Assembly (NCBI GenBank): GCA_046710535.1
Contig: JBKEHH010000004.1
Coordinates: forward strand, 199,509 to 263,508
DNA length: 64,000 nt
Origin: CAWVSB01 sp046710535
GTDB taxonomy: Bacteria; Pseudomonadota; Gammaproteobacteria; Pseudomonadales; CAWVSB01
Direction: 5' to 3'
Below are positions 24,467 through 33,552 of the stretch, one piece after another. Numbering within the stretch: the stretch's first letter is position 1; each line of letters starts with the position of its first letter. Made by a program: the position numbers and the translations under genes. A model generated the notes under the pieces. That model was given only the letters and a program-made list of their open reading frames with translations. It ran no database searches and was not told where the DNA came from.

Positions 24467-26653
24467 ATGGCTACTAAAGAAGTAAAAACCTATTGCCGCT
24501 TTTGTCATGCCTACTGCCCTATGATTGCAACGGTTGAAGACAACAAACTAACAAATCTGGCTCCTGATCCTGACAACGAGGTTTACGGTGGTTATACCTG
24601 TTTAAAAGGCCGCCAGATGCCAGAGCAGCTTTATTATAAAGATCGCATTTTAACGACCTTAAAAAAGAACCCTGATGGCAGCCACACAAAAATCGGTAGC
24701 ACCGCCGCTTTAGATGAAATTGCCGACAAGCTAAAAGCTATTTTGAAAGAACATGGCCCGCGCAGTATTGCTAGCTACAACGGTACTGTGTCATTTCAAA
24801 ACTCGGCAACCCACCCTGTTGCCAAAGCGTGGCATGTGGCTCTTGACTCACCTTCTTATTACACCAGCATTACCATTGATCAACCGGCGAAGGTTGGCAT
24901 TGGACAGGCCCGCATGGGCTTTTGGGCTGGCGGTAATCATACTTGGACTGACTCGAACGTCGCACTAATTATTGGCAACAACACCTTAGTTTCGCACTTC
25001 TCTATTCCAGGCGGCATTCCTTCTTTTAGCCCTAGCAATGCTTTACGCGAGGGTAAAAAGCGTGGCATGAAAATTATTTGCGTTGATCCGCGTAAATCTG
25101 AAGTCGCATCACGCTCTGATATTCACCTGCAAATAAAACCTGGGCAAGACGCGGTATTACTCGCAGGGCTTATCCATATTATTCTTGCCGAGAACTTACA
25201 CGACGCTGAGTTTTGCGCTGAAAATATTGAAAACCTGGCAGAATTTAAAACTAATATTAACCCCTTTACCCCTGACTATGTGGCTGAGCGTACCGAATTA
25301 GACAAAGACGATATCATTGCCGCCGCGCGACTATTCGCAGCCGGTCCTAACGGTTCAGCCAGCACTGGTACCGGTCCTGAAATGGGCCCTCATGGCAATC
25401 TAATCCAACATTTAACCCAGTCCATTAACGCTATTTGCGGCAGGCATTACCGTGCTGGCGAAAAATTACCTAACGCCGGTGTCCTCTCCCCTCTTACCCA
25501 ACCATTAGCGCAAGCAGTGCCGCCACAACCAGAATGGCTAACAGGCATTCGTAGCCGGGTGTCAGATGATATTGGTGAAGTGACAGTACTTACGGCTAAT
25601 GGCCCGATCAAAGAAATGCCAACCGCTATTCTAGCCGATGAGATATTGATGGAAGGTGACGGTCAAGTTAAAGCACTTATATGCGTTGGCGGTAACCCAT
25701 TATTGGCATGGCCAGGGGAAGAAAAAGCCCATAAATCATTGCAGAATTTAGACCTACTAGTGTGTATTGATTACAAAATGTCGGCCAGCGCAGAGATGGC
25801 TGATTATGTGGTCGGTGCCAAGCTTTGCCTTGAACGGGACGACCTAACCGTACTAACTGACATATGGTATGAACAGCCCTATAGCCAGTACACCAAAAAG
25901 GTTGTCGATGCAGAAGGCGATGTAATTGAAGAATGGGAATTATTTTGGGAACTTGGAAAGCGCCTAGGGCTTGATTTAAGTATCAACCAACAACATCCAT
26001 TGGATATGAAAAACAAACCGAGCAAACGAGACATTTTAGCAAAAATGACAACCGACTCGCGGGTACCGCTAGATGAGATATACCAACGTGAAGGTGGACA
26101 TGTGTATGACGTGCCAGATGTTATCGTGGGGCCAGCAGACCCTACTACCAAAGGTTATTTGAATCTACTACCAGAGGGAATTAGCAGCGAACTGAGTAAA
26201 GCGGCAGCAGATGCCGATGCCAGTTTGCAACAAAAAACCGAATATCCTTTTCAACTAATTAGTCGTCGAATGAAAAATGTCTATAACTCTACCGGTGTTG
26301 AACTAAGCTTCCTCGCTGCCAAAGGCACTACTAATCCAGCGTTTATAAATCCTGCAGATATGACTGCATTGGGCATTGAAGATGGTGAAATAATTTCTAT
26401 CAGTTCTAATCGCGGAGAAATCCCAGCTGTCGCCAAAAGCAGTCCCGACATTAAAGTTGGCGTAGTTTCTATGGCTCATGGTTGGGGCGGCATGCCAGGA
26501 AATATTGGCGATAGTAAAGTAAGAGAAATTGGTTCAAATACAAATCGCTTAATCAATAATTCAGATGAACCCGAAAGGTATTCCGGTATGGCCAGACAAA
26601 GTGCAATTGCGGTAAAATTAACCAAGGCTAGTCAAGCTGCACTTTTTATATGA
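24467..26653 (+). CDS. Molybdopterin-dependent oxidoreductase (DMSO reductase family)
   Basis: 728 aa. The N-terminal [4Fe-4S] site has Cys10, Cys13, Cys17 and Cys45 (CRFCHAYC ... YTCLKG). Molybdopterin-binding segments follow (ALIIGNNTLVSHFS, IICVDPRKSE, ICVGGNPLLAWPG) and a C-terminal molydopterin-dinucleotide domain (FQLISRRMKNVYNSTG). The likely metal-ligand region near 131-150 (TSITIDQPAK) has no Cys, Ser or Sec; Asp138 is a candidate ligand. No Tat signal, so cytoplasmic. No iron-sulfur or membrane partner gene adjoins it. Hydroxylation or hydration of a pathway intermediate is possible; the reaction is unknown. Confidence 0.85.
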   Translation: MATKEVKTYCRFCHAYCPMIATVEDNKLTNLAPDPDNEVYGGYTCLKGRQMPEQLYYKDRILTTLKKNPDGSHTKIGSTAALDEIADKLKAILKEHGPRSIASYNGTVSFQNSATHPVAKAWHVALDSPSYYTSITIDQPAKVGIGQARMGFWAGGNHTWTDSNVALIIGNNTLVSHFSIPGGIPSFSPSNALREGKKRGMKIICVDPRKSEVASRSDIHLQIKPGQDAVLLAGLIHIILAENLHDAEFCAENIENLAEFKTNINPFTPDYVAERTELDKDDIIAAARLFAAGPNGSASTGTGPEMGPHGNLIQHLTQSINAICGRHYRAGEKLPNAGVLSPLTQPLAQAVPPQPEWLTGIRSRVSDDIGEVTVLTANGPIKEMPTAILADEILMEGDGQVKALICVGGNPLLAWPGEEKAHKSLQNLDLLVCIDYKMSASAEMADYVVGAKLCLERDDLTVLTDIWYEQPYSQYTKKVVDAEGDVIEEWELFWELGKRLGLDLSINQQHPLDMKNKPSKRDILAKMTTDSRVPLDEIYQREGGHVYDVPDVIVGPADPTTKGYLNLLPEGISSELSKAAADADASLQQKTEYPFQLISRRMKNVYNSTGVELSFLAAKGTTNPAFINPADMTALGIEDGEIISISSNRGEIPAVAKSSPDIKVGVVSMAHGWGGMPGNIGDSKVREIGSNTNRLINNSDEPERYSGMARQSAIAVKLTKASQAALFI

Positions 26654-26702
26654 CAATTATTAATAATATAACTACTAATATCCTAACAAGGACTCACGGC
26701 AA

Positions 26703-28169
26703 ATGTTAAATCTTTCAAATCAATCACTGCTATGCGACAAGCTCTATATCAATGGCGAATGGGTTGGCGCAGACAATGGCGCACTAACGCCGGTATTAAA
26801 TCCAGCTACCAAAGAAAAGATTATTGATATTGCCGATGCTGGAGCAAGTGAAACTCAGCGCGCAATAGCAGCAGCTGATGTGGCTTTTCAAAGCTGGCGC
26901 AAGGTCCCTGCCAAAGAACGCGGCGCGGCATTAAAACGTTGGTTTAAATTAATTATGGACAACCAAGCCGACCTTGCCCAGTTAATGACGGCTGAGCAAG
27001 GTAAGCCGTTAGCCGAGTCTGCTGGCGAAGTAGCCTACGGTGCCTCATTTGTTGAGTGGTTTGCCGAAGAAGGCCGCCGCGTTTACGGCGACATCATCGC
27101 ATCCAATAACCCGACGCAGCGTATTATTACGCTAAAACAACCCATTGGCGTGGTGGCGGCAATAACACCGTGGAACTTCCCAATTGCAATGATTACCCGC
27201 AAGGTTGCCCCAGCCCTTGCTGCCGGCTGCACTATTGTATTAAAACCCGCACCCGATACGCCTTTATGCGCATTGGCGCTGGCTAAGCTGGCCGAAGATG
27301 CTGGTATTCCCGCTGGTGTGTTTAGCGTAATCACTGGACTCGACGCCCCAGCTATTGGTGGTGAGATGACTAGCAGTAAGATTATTCGCAAAGTTACTTT
27401 CACTGGCTCTACTGAAGTTGGCAAAATACTAATGGCGCAATGTGCGGGCACTGTTAAAAGAACATCAATGGAGCTAGGCGGTAATGCACCATTTATTGTA
27501 TTTGACGATGCCGACTTAGATGCTGCAGTGGTTGGAGCTATGGCGTCAAAATATCGTAACGCCGGTCAAACCTGTGTTTGTGCCAACCGCATACTAGTGC
27601 AAGAAGGCGTATTTGATGCCTTCGCCGAGAAGCTAGTCACTGCCGTAAAGGCGTTGAAAATAGGTAATGGCGCAGACGAAGGTGTCACTATTGGACCGCT
27701 TATAAATGATGCCGCATTCGATAAAGTTAGCGCTATTGTCAAGCAGGCAACTAGCAACGGCGCCAAAGTACTTATTGGCGGTAAAGGCACTGAAGAAGAT
27801 GGCAAAAACTTCTTTGAACCCACGGTGTTGGTCGATTGCGATGACACTATGGACGTATACACCAAGGAGATATTTGGCCCAGTGGCACCACTGTTTAAAT
27901 TTAAAACTGAAGAAGAAGCCATCCGCATAGGCAATGACACTCCGTTCGGATTGTCGGCTTACTTTTACTCACGTGACATTGGCCGTATTTGGCGGGTAGC
28001 AGAAGGTTTGGAGTATGGCATTGTTGGAATTAACGAAGGTATTATCTCAACCGAAGTTGCGCCATTTGGTGGCATGAAGGAATCAGGTGCTGGCCGTGAA
28101 GGTTCTAAATACGGTATTGATGACTACCTAGAGATTAAATATCTCAATATGGGCGGCATCGATAAATAA
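26703..28169 (+). CDS. NAD(P)-dependent aldehyde dehydrogenase (succinate-semialdehyde dehydrogenase-like)
   Basis: 488 aa ALDH of GabD type. It shows ITPWNFPIAMITRK, FTGSTEVGK, the catalytic Glu in MELGGNAPF (about 258) and Cys in NAGQTCVCANR (about 292). It ends with FGGMKESGAGREGSKYG. It follows the molybdopterin gene by 49 bases with AAGGA before the start, so the two likely share a transcript from 24.4 kb, ended by the terminator at 28179. The substrate could be an aldehyde released by alkene cleavage rather than succinate semialdehyde. Confidence 0.88.
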   Translation: MLNLSNQSLLCDKLYINGEWVGADNGALTPVLNPATKEKIIDIADAGASETQRAIAAADVAFQSWRKVPAKERGAALKRWFKLIMDNQADLAQLMTAEQGKPLAESAGEVAYGASFVEWFAEEGRRVYGDIIASNNPTQRIITLKQPIGVVAAITPWNFPIAMITRKVAPALAAGCTIVLKPAPDTPLCALALAKLAEDAGIPAGVFSVITGLDAPAIGGEMTSSKIIRKVTFTGSTEVGKILMAQCAGTVKRTSMELGGNAPFIVFDDADLDAAVVGAMASKYRNAGQTCVCANRILVQEGVFDAFAEKLVTAVKALKIGNGADEGVTIGPLINDAAFDKVSAIVKQATSNGAKVLIGGKGTEEDGKNFFEPTVLVDCDDTMDVYTKEIFGPVAPLFKFKTEEEAIRIGNDTPFGLSAYFYSRDIGRIWRVAEGLEYGIVGINEGIISTEVAPFGGMKESGAGREGSKYGIDDYLEIKYLNMGGIDK

Positions 28170-28178
28170 CTACCATAG

Positions 28179-28199
28179 AGCCCCAGTAGGGGCTTTTTT
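28179..28199 (+). terminator. Rho-independent terminator
   Basis: AGCCCC-AGTA-GGGGCT stem-loop followed by TTTTTT, 9 bases after the aldehyde dehydrogenase stop. Confidence 0.9.
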
Positions 28200-28272
28200 A
28201 TTGCTATAAACTAATAACTCATCACCTTCTAATAATTTTTAGTTTATACTCTGATCATACTGTGATTTTTTT

Positions 28273-28290
28273 AAACAGGATATCTTGTTT
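28273..28290 (+). promoter_or_regulatory. 18-base palindrome upstream of tetR
   Basis: AAACAGGAT-ATCTTGTTT is an 18-base palindrome with one mismatched pair, 31 bases before the tetR start. It shares the AAACA/TGTTT ends with the 22-base repeats but has a shorter core. Autoregulation is likely. Confidence 0.5.
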
Positions 28291-28321
28291 TTAATTAAAT
28301 CTACCACTCTATGGAAACAAA

Positions 28322-29002
28322 ATGGCTGCTGTACCTAAGAACAACACTAAAGCAAAAGCAAAAGACGGCGTAAGCTGGCAAGCACAAAAAAGTGCCATGA
28401 CTCGGGACCGTATTTTAGATGCGGCCATCGATTGCTTTATAAATCTTGGCTACACCAATGTCACCACGGCTAAAGTAGCCGACTTTGCCGGTGTATCTCG
28501 CGGCGCAATGCTGCACCACTTCCCTTCTAAAATAGAACTTATTCGAGCTGCCATTGAGTATCTGCACGAAAAACTATTAGAAGATTATACCAACCGGGTG
28601 ACGAATCTTGCGACTAATTTAACTGGAGCTAAGCGTCGCCGCGCTGGCCTAGAGGCTTACTGGGAGCATTTAACTGGCGACCTGTTTATTGCCTATCATG
28701 AGTTATGCGTTGCTGGCCGCACCGATACCGACCTACATGATATTTTGGATCAGTCGATTACTAGTTTTGAAGACCATGTCAATGAAACCAACACTGACCT
28801 ATTTAGTGAATGGCATGACCGTGGAGAGCGCTATATGCTTGCAATGGATTTAACCAAGTTCTTAATGGAAGGTATGGCCGTAGGCCAGATTGGTAAAGAT
28901 AAAGAAAAACGTATTAGCCGCTTATTAGACTATTTGACTGACCGTTTAGAAGAAATATTTGAAGAAGAAGGATCGAGCGCTATCGGCAGGCACTCAAGCT
29001 AA
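28322..29002 (+). CDS. TetR-family transcriptional regulator
   Basis: 226 aa. A basic N-terminal tail (AKAKDG) leads to the helix-turn-helix at about 22-70 (RILDAAIDCFINLGYTNVTT, then VADFAGVSRGAMLHHFPSK). The ligand domain is not assignable. It lies among operons carrying the 22-base repeats and is a candidate for their repressor, with its own related palindrome upstream. A single-gene unit flanked by terminators. Confidence 0.88.
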   Translation: MAAVPKNNTKAKAKDGVSWQAQKSAMTRDRILDAAIDCFINLGYTNVTTAKVADFAGVSRGAMLHHFPSKIELIRAAIEYLHEKLLEDYTNRVTNLATNLTGAKRRRAGLEAYWEHLTGDLFIAYHELCVAGRTDTDLHDILDQSITSFEDHVNETNTDLFSEWHDRGERYMLAMDLTKFLMEGMAVGQIGKDKEKRISRLLDYLTDRLEEIFEEEGSSAIGRHSS

Positions 29003-29014
29003 CGGTTGATTAGC

Positions 29015-29047
29015 AAAAAAGGCAGAGTCATTAAACTCTGCCTTTTT
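29015..29047. terminator. Bidirectional terminator
   Basis: GGCAGAGT-CATTAA-ACTCTGCC (29021-29042), preceded by AAAAAA and followed by TTTTTT. It serves the tetR gene and the converging acyl-CoA dehydrogenase gene. Confidence 0.92.
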
Positions 29048-29069
29048 TATCAACACAATAATTAACCTT

Positions 29070-30182
29070 TTATGCTGCTAACTCAGTGAACCGCTGCAAA
29101 TAGAAATCTTCGTCGCCATACAACATGCCTAGCAGCATTAAGCGCTTAAAGTGATGACCCACAATTAACTCATCGGTCATGCCAATACCACCATGAAGTT
29201 GAATCGACTCTTGCGATACAAATTTACCAGCTTCACAAATTTTTACTTTTAGTGCGCTACACGCAGCATCTATTTCATAACTGCCAGCATCTATTTGGAT
29301 TACGGCGTTAAACAATAATGAGCGCGTCTCCTCAACCTTTAAATACATATCGGCCATGCGATGTTGCAAGGCCTGAAACTTGCCTATGGGCTGCCCAAAT
29401 TGTTTCCGGGTTTTAGTATATTCAACAGTTGTATCCAACAAGCTTTGCATGGCGCCCAATGCTTCAGCGCCCATGGCAATAATAGAATCGTTAACTGCTT
29501 GTTGTACCAGCACTAAACCGTTATCCAATTCACCTAATAAATTATCTGAAGGCACAGCGACATTATTAAAACTTATATTCGCGCCACGACTAGCATCGAC
29601 AGCTGAAAATGCCTCGCGGCTAACACCATCTGCATTAGCATCAACAATAAATACGCTGACGCCATTGGCTGTTTTAGCAGTAACAATTAAATGATCTGCA
29701 TGTTCTCCATTTAGCACTGCGATTTTTTCACCATTTAAGACAAAACTATCGCTCTGTTCGGCAGTTGTTTTAATAGCCGCCATATCATAACCACTGCAAC
29801 TTTCGGCAAAGGCAAAAGCCCACTGACTGCTTCCCTCAATTATTGACGGGATATATTTGCCTTGTTGCTCGCTATTGCCACCGTGGCGTAAAAAACTACC
29901 ACCAGTAATAACCGTGCTTAAAATTGGCTCACGCACCAAGGCTTTACCTAAAACTTCACAAATCACCATCACATCAACTGCACCGCCTCCAAAGCCCCCG
30001 TGAGTTTCGCTAAATGGCACGCTTAACCAACCTAGTTCAGCAAATTGCTGCCAAGCGCCTTTATCAAAGCCCCGCTTGGCTGCATTTAATTGTCGATGAC
30101 GGTCAACATCACAATTGTCGCGTACATACTTTTCAACGCTGTCTTGTAACAGAGTCTGTTCTTCGCTAAGCGAAAAATCCAT
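29070..30182 (-). CDS. Acyl-CoA dehydrogenase family protein
   Basis: 370 aa with N-terminal, middle and C-terminal ACAD domains: DFSLSEEQTLLQDSVEKYV at the start, FAFAESCSGYDMAAIKT (about 130) for FAD/substrate binding, and the C-terminal SIQLHGGIGMTDELIVGHHFK. It would introduce a 2,3 double bond into an acyl-CoA with FAD. Shorter ACADs of this type often form heteromers in steroid catabolism, but the only other ACAD here is at 56.8 kb. It is divergent from the SDR at 30381 with operator copy 4 between. Confidence 0.9.
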   Translation of the reverse strand: MDFSLSEEQTLLQDSVEKYVRDNCDVDRHRQLNAAKRGFDKGAWQQFAELGWLSVPFSETHGGFGGGAVDVMVICEVLGKALVREPILSTVITGGSFLRHGGNSEQQGKYIPSIIEGSSQWAFAFAESCSGYDMAAIKTTAEQSDSFVLNGEKIAVLNGEHADHLIVTAKTANGVSVFIVDANADGVSREAFSAVDASRGANISFNNVAVPSDNLLGELDNGLVLVQQAVNDSIIAMGAEALGAMQSLLDTTVEYTKTRKQFGQPIGKFQALQHRMADMYLKVEETRSLLFNAVIQIDAGSYEIDAACSALKVKICEAGKFVSQESIQLHGGIGMTDELIVGHHFKRLMLLGMLYGDEDFYLQRFTELAA

Positions 30183-30258
30183 AGTGAATCCTTGTTGCTA
30201 CTGTTATCTAATTTGAATCCAAAAACATTTGTTTCATCCTAGCAAAAGCACCCTTATA

Positions 30259-30280
30259 AAACAATCAGGACTGCCTGTTT
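30259..30280 (+). promoter_or_regulatory. 22-base operator-like palindrome, copy 4
   Basis: AAACAATCAG-GACTG-CCTGTTT, identical to copy 1 over the first ten positions. It sits between the divergent acyl-CoA dehydrogenase and SDR genes. On the minus strand TTGTTT and TAGGAT lie 17 bases apart next to it. Confidence 0.7.
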
Positions 30281-30380
30281 TCTTTTAATAACAATTACTC
30301 TACACTAAAACTCTGTAACTAAATCCATGTGATTATCACAACACCTATATGGACGTCAGCAGCCCTAGCTAGGATTAGCA

Positions 30381-31085
30381 ATGAACCAGAAAATTTGTGT
30401 AATTGCCGGTGTCGGTCCCGGTATCGGCAAAGCCTGCTGCGAACATTATGCCCAACAAGGCTATCGCATAGTTATGCTGGCCCGTAAGCAGGACTATTTA
30501 AATGAGCTTGCCAGCGCCCTACCCGCCAACACCATTAGTATCGCCGCAGATCTAAGCGACGAAACCGGCGTTAACCAAGCCTTTGCCCAAATCGAGCAAC
30601 AATGCGGCGCAATCGATACACTTATATATAACGCCGCCCGAGGCAGCTTCGGTAGTTTTTTAGAGGCCAAACCCGAAGATTTGGCCAAAAACTTTGCTAT
30701 TAACACCATGGGCTTACTCTATTGCGCCAGAGCCTGCGCACCGAACATGATAGAACGTGGCAGTGGCTCAATAATGGTTACCGGCAATACCGCCGCCACT
30801 CGCGGCGGAGCAAAGTTCGCCACCTTTGCGCCCTCTAAAGCCGCCGCTAGAAGCTTATGTCAATCAATGGCAAGAGAACTTGGTCCAAAGCATGTGCATG
30901 TAGCATATTTAATAATAGATGGTGCCATTGATGGACCCTTTGCCCGTGGTTTAAGCAAAGACAAACCAGACGATTTTTTTATTCAGCCCAAGGCAATTAC
31001 AGAAGCAATTTGGTTTTTAGATCAACAACCCGAAAACAGCTGGACCTTTGAAATGGATTTAAGACCATTTAAAGAGCCTTGGTAA
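30381..31085 (+). CDS. SDR-family protein lacking the catalytic Tyr (FxxxK)
   Basis: 234 aa with the Rossmann motif AGVGPGIGK (9-17) and YNAARG in place of NNAG. The active-site Tyr is Phe149 with Lys153 retained (FAPSK), and the Ser position reads VTGNTAA. Small SDRs with FAPxK are known and may not be classical dehydrogenases. It is followed by the broken aldehyde dehydrogenase 63 bases later, likely the same transcript, under operator copy 4. Confidence 0.85.
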   Translation: MNQKICVIAGVGPGIGKACCEHYAQQGYRIVMLARKQDYLNELASALPANTISIAADLSDETGVNQAFAQIEQQCGAIDTLIYNAARGSFGSFLEAKPEDLAKNFAINTMGLLYCARACAPNMIERGSGSIMVTGNTAATRGGAKFATFAPSKAAARSLCQSMARELGPKHVHVAYLIIDGAIDGPFARGLSKDKPDDFFIQPKAITEAIWFLDQQPENSWTFEMDLRPFKEPW

Positions 31086-31148
31086 CTAACTAGTCGCTAA
31101 AACTTATAACAACTCAATAACAATAAACAGCAATAAAAGGATATAACC

Positions 31149-32597
31149 ATGAATGCCGTAAACGACCCTACTCAACAAGCACGTCAAGCTATGCAAACTG
31201 TTTTGGACGCACAAAAAAAGGCCTTTATTGCCGAAGGTGCGGTAAGCGTCGAAGTGCGTATTGAGCGCTTAGAACGCTGCATAAAACAAGTCCTTAAATA
31301 CCAAGACAAATTAGTTGCCGCCCTTAGCGAAGACTTTGGCGCACGCTCAGTGCATCACAGTAGAATGATGGATGTTGCCACTGCAATTGGTCCACTGCAA
31401 CATGCTAAAAAGCATGTAAAAAAGTGGATGAAAGCGGAAAAGCGCAGCACTATGTTCCCACTAAACTTATTAGGTGCGCGTTCGCGTATTGAATATAACC
31501 CCTTGGGTGTAATCGGCATTATTAGCCCCTGGAATTTTCCAGTAAATTTAACCTTTGGGCCATTAGCTAACGCGCTCGCGGCGGGTAACCGCGCAATGAT
31601 TAAACCGTCAGAGTTTTCTCCTGCCACATCAGAAGTAATGAAAGAATTAATCGAAGAAGAATTTAATAGCAGCGAGATAGCGGTATTTACCGGCGGCCCA
31701 GAAGTTGGCCAAGCATTCAGCTCACTTGCTTTGGACCATCTTATATTCACCGGCGCTACCTCTATTGCTCGCCATGTTATGGCAGCAGCGGCACAAAACT
31801 TAGTGCCGCTAACCCTAGAATTAGGCGGAAAGTCACCAGTAATGATCGGCCGCACCGCAGATTTAAAGCAAGCAGCAGATAGAATTATGTTCGGTAAAAC
31901 CTCTAATGCTGGGCAGATTTGTTTAGCCCCTGATTACGTATTAGTACCAGAAGAAAAGTTAGATGAGTTGATAGAAAACTTAACCGCTTCTACTAACATG
32001 ATGTTTAGCTCTTTAGTCGATAACCCTGATTACACCTAAATCATCAATGATCGGCACTTTGATCGACTACAAAGTTATATTAAAGATGCTGAAGAAAAAG
32101 GCGCCAAAGTTATTCAACTTAATCCAGCGAATGAATCATTTGAAGGTCAAGCCCATCATAAAATTCCGCCAACGTTAATCATTAACGCAACTGATGATAT
32201 GAAAGCCTTGCAGGAAGAAATTTTTGGACCGCTACTGCCAATCAAAACCTACAAAAATTATGACGAAGCCATCGCTTATGTAAATACACAGGAGCGTCCT
32301 CTTGCCTTGTACTACTTCGGTGAAGATCCGGTCGAAGAACGTCATACCTTAGATCACACAATTTCAGGTGGCGTAACGCTTAACGATGTCATCATGCATG
32401 TTGCCCAAGAAGACCTTCCCTTTGGTGGCGTTGGTCCAAGTGGCATGGGTTCTTACCATGGTTTTGACGGCTTCAAAACCTTCAGCCATGCCCGCGCCAT
32501 ATTTAAGCAAACCAAAAAAGATGTCGCTGGTATGATTGGTTTTCGTCCGCCGTTTGGTGAAAAGACCGAGAAGACTATTAAGGGTTTGATTAAGTAA
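31149..32597 (+). pseudogene. Coniferyl-aldehyde-dehydrogenase-like gene with in-frame stop
   Basis: 482 codons when read through. The first part (to 32039) has SPWNFPVNLTFGPLANAL, LELGGKSPVMIG and the catalytic Cys in NAGQICLAPDYV. A TAA at 32037-32039 after DNPDYT interrupts it; translation continues in the same frame as IINDRHFDRLQSYIKDAEE through the C-terminal LPFGGVGPSGMGSYHGFDGF. The usual residue at the stop would be Ser or similar (a one-base change from TCA). The family oxidises coniferyl and other aldehydes with NAD. Pseudogene or sequence error; the C-terminal piece alone would not fold. Confidence 0.88.
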
Positions 32598-32617
32598 TCA
32601 TTATTAACTAGACGTAC

Positions 32618-32661
32618 TTTGGAATATTTGTCCGTTCAAGTTTACTGTCAAACATTCCAAA
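32618..32661. repeat. Inverted repeat after the aldehyde dehydrogenase gene
   Basis: TTTGGAATATTTG and CAAACATTCCAAA are 13-base arms with one mismatch, 18 bases apart, in the convergent gap. It may form a terminator-like hairpin, though no T-run follows. Confidence 0.4.
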
Positions 32662-32734
32662 AGTTCTACCTCGTATTTCTAGAGACTAAAACATCTCAAG
32701 CTTTGAGCTACTATGAACATTCAAAAGACAAGAC

Positions 32735-33487
32735 TTACAGCGCATAAGTTTCATTGAGATAAACGATAATATCACTGGACTCAAACATTTCTATACTCAT
32801 ATTCGGGTCAATCAAATAAGGCACTTGCACCTTACCCGTCTGTTCCAACAATTGCAGACGATTACGGCCTTGCACGGGCTCATCAGGAAATAGCCTCGCC
32901 CGTAGTCTTGGCGGGCCCATATCTTTCATCATTGCCTTACCAGTATTTCGCAACTCATAGGCAAGTTCTAATTCGCACAGCAACTCTCGTACCGGACGTG
33001 AAAAAGGGCTGGATTCGAAGCTGTATAGGATTAAAGGTTTTACTGATTTTTTAGCCAGCTTAACTCGCTGCCCTTTAATACCGCGGCTAGCTGAAGACAG
33101 CATGGAGCCGGCAAGTTTTAACCCATGTAAATTCATACGGCCGCTTTTATTACCATAAGTCTTACGTAAGTAGGCAACAATATCTGCCGACTCATACATT
33201 TCAACGCCGGTATTTTTATCGACCAAATAAGGAAACATCTCCTTACCTCCCCTCTCTTCAACCAGGGTTCTGTAACGCTCACCGCCCTTAGGGCAAGGAT
33301 AAATAATCGCATCTATATCTAGTACCGCTAAAGCCTCACGTACCACTCGGCAATAAGGACAGTTTTCGATATCATATAATTCTAACAACTGCACCGGCTG
33401 GTTTGGCGCCGGCCGTGAGTTAGTGCCGCGCCATAAGCTAGCGGTTGAGGCTAGGGTTGAACCCAGTACATTGGTAAATTTACTCAT
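32735..33487 (-). CDS. Tandem glutaredoxin/GST-N-domain protein
   Basis: 250 aa from the ATG at 33487, which has GAGG 6 bases upstream; another ATG two codons earlier lies too close to it. Two thioredoxin-like GST N-domains follow each other: the first (about 35-110) has a CPYC active site and FPYLVDKNTG, the second (about 165-250) has SPFS in the equivalent place and VPYLIDPNMS. Both end in an ESADIVAYL-type motif. No GST helical domain. Likely a glutathione-dependent oxidoreductase of unknown role. Confidence 0.8.
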   Translation of the reverse strand: MSKFTNVLGSTLASTASLWRGTNSRPAPNQPVQLLELYDIENCPYCRVVREALAVLDIDAIIYPCPKGGERYRTLVEERGGKEMFPYLVDKNTGVEMYESADIVAYLRKTYGNKSGRMNLHGLKLAGSMLSSASRGIKGQRVKLAKKSVKPLILYSFESSPFSRPVRELLCELELAYELRNTGKAMMKDMGPPRLRARLFPDEPVQGRNRLQLLEQTGKVQVPYLIDPNMSIEMFESSDIIVYLNETYAL

Positions 33488-33552
33488 ATTCATCCTCTGT
33501 TAAATATCTACTAACACTGAATTACTAAGTTCATCTGGAAATGATAAACGTA

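Noticed and set aside
28273..28290. 18-base palindrome as a seventh copy of the 22-base repeat
   Set aside because: The ends agree but the core is four bases shorter, so it is listed separately.
2639..30182. Classical steroid (KstR/HIP) degradation cluster
   Set aside because: No ketosteroid ring-cleavage genes are present; only the thiolase-DUF35, MaoC and ACAD types overlap.
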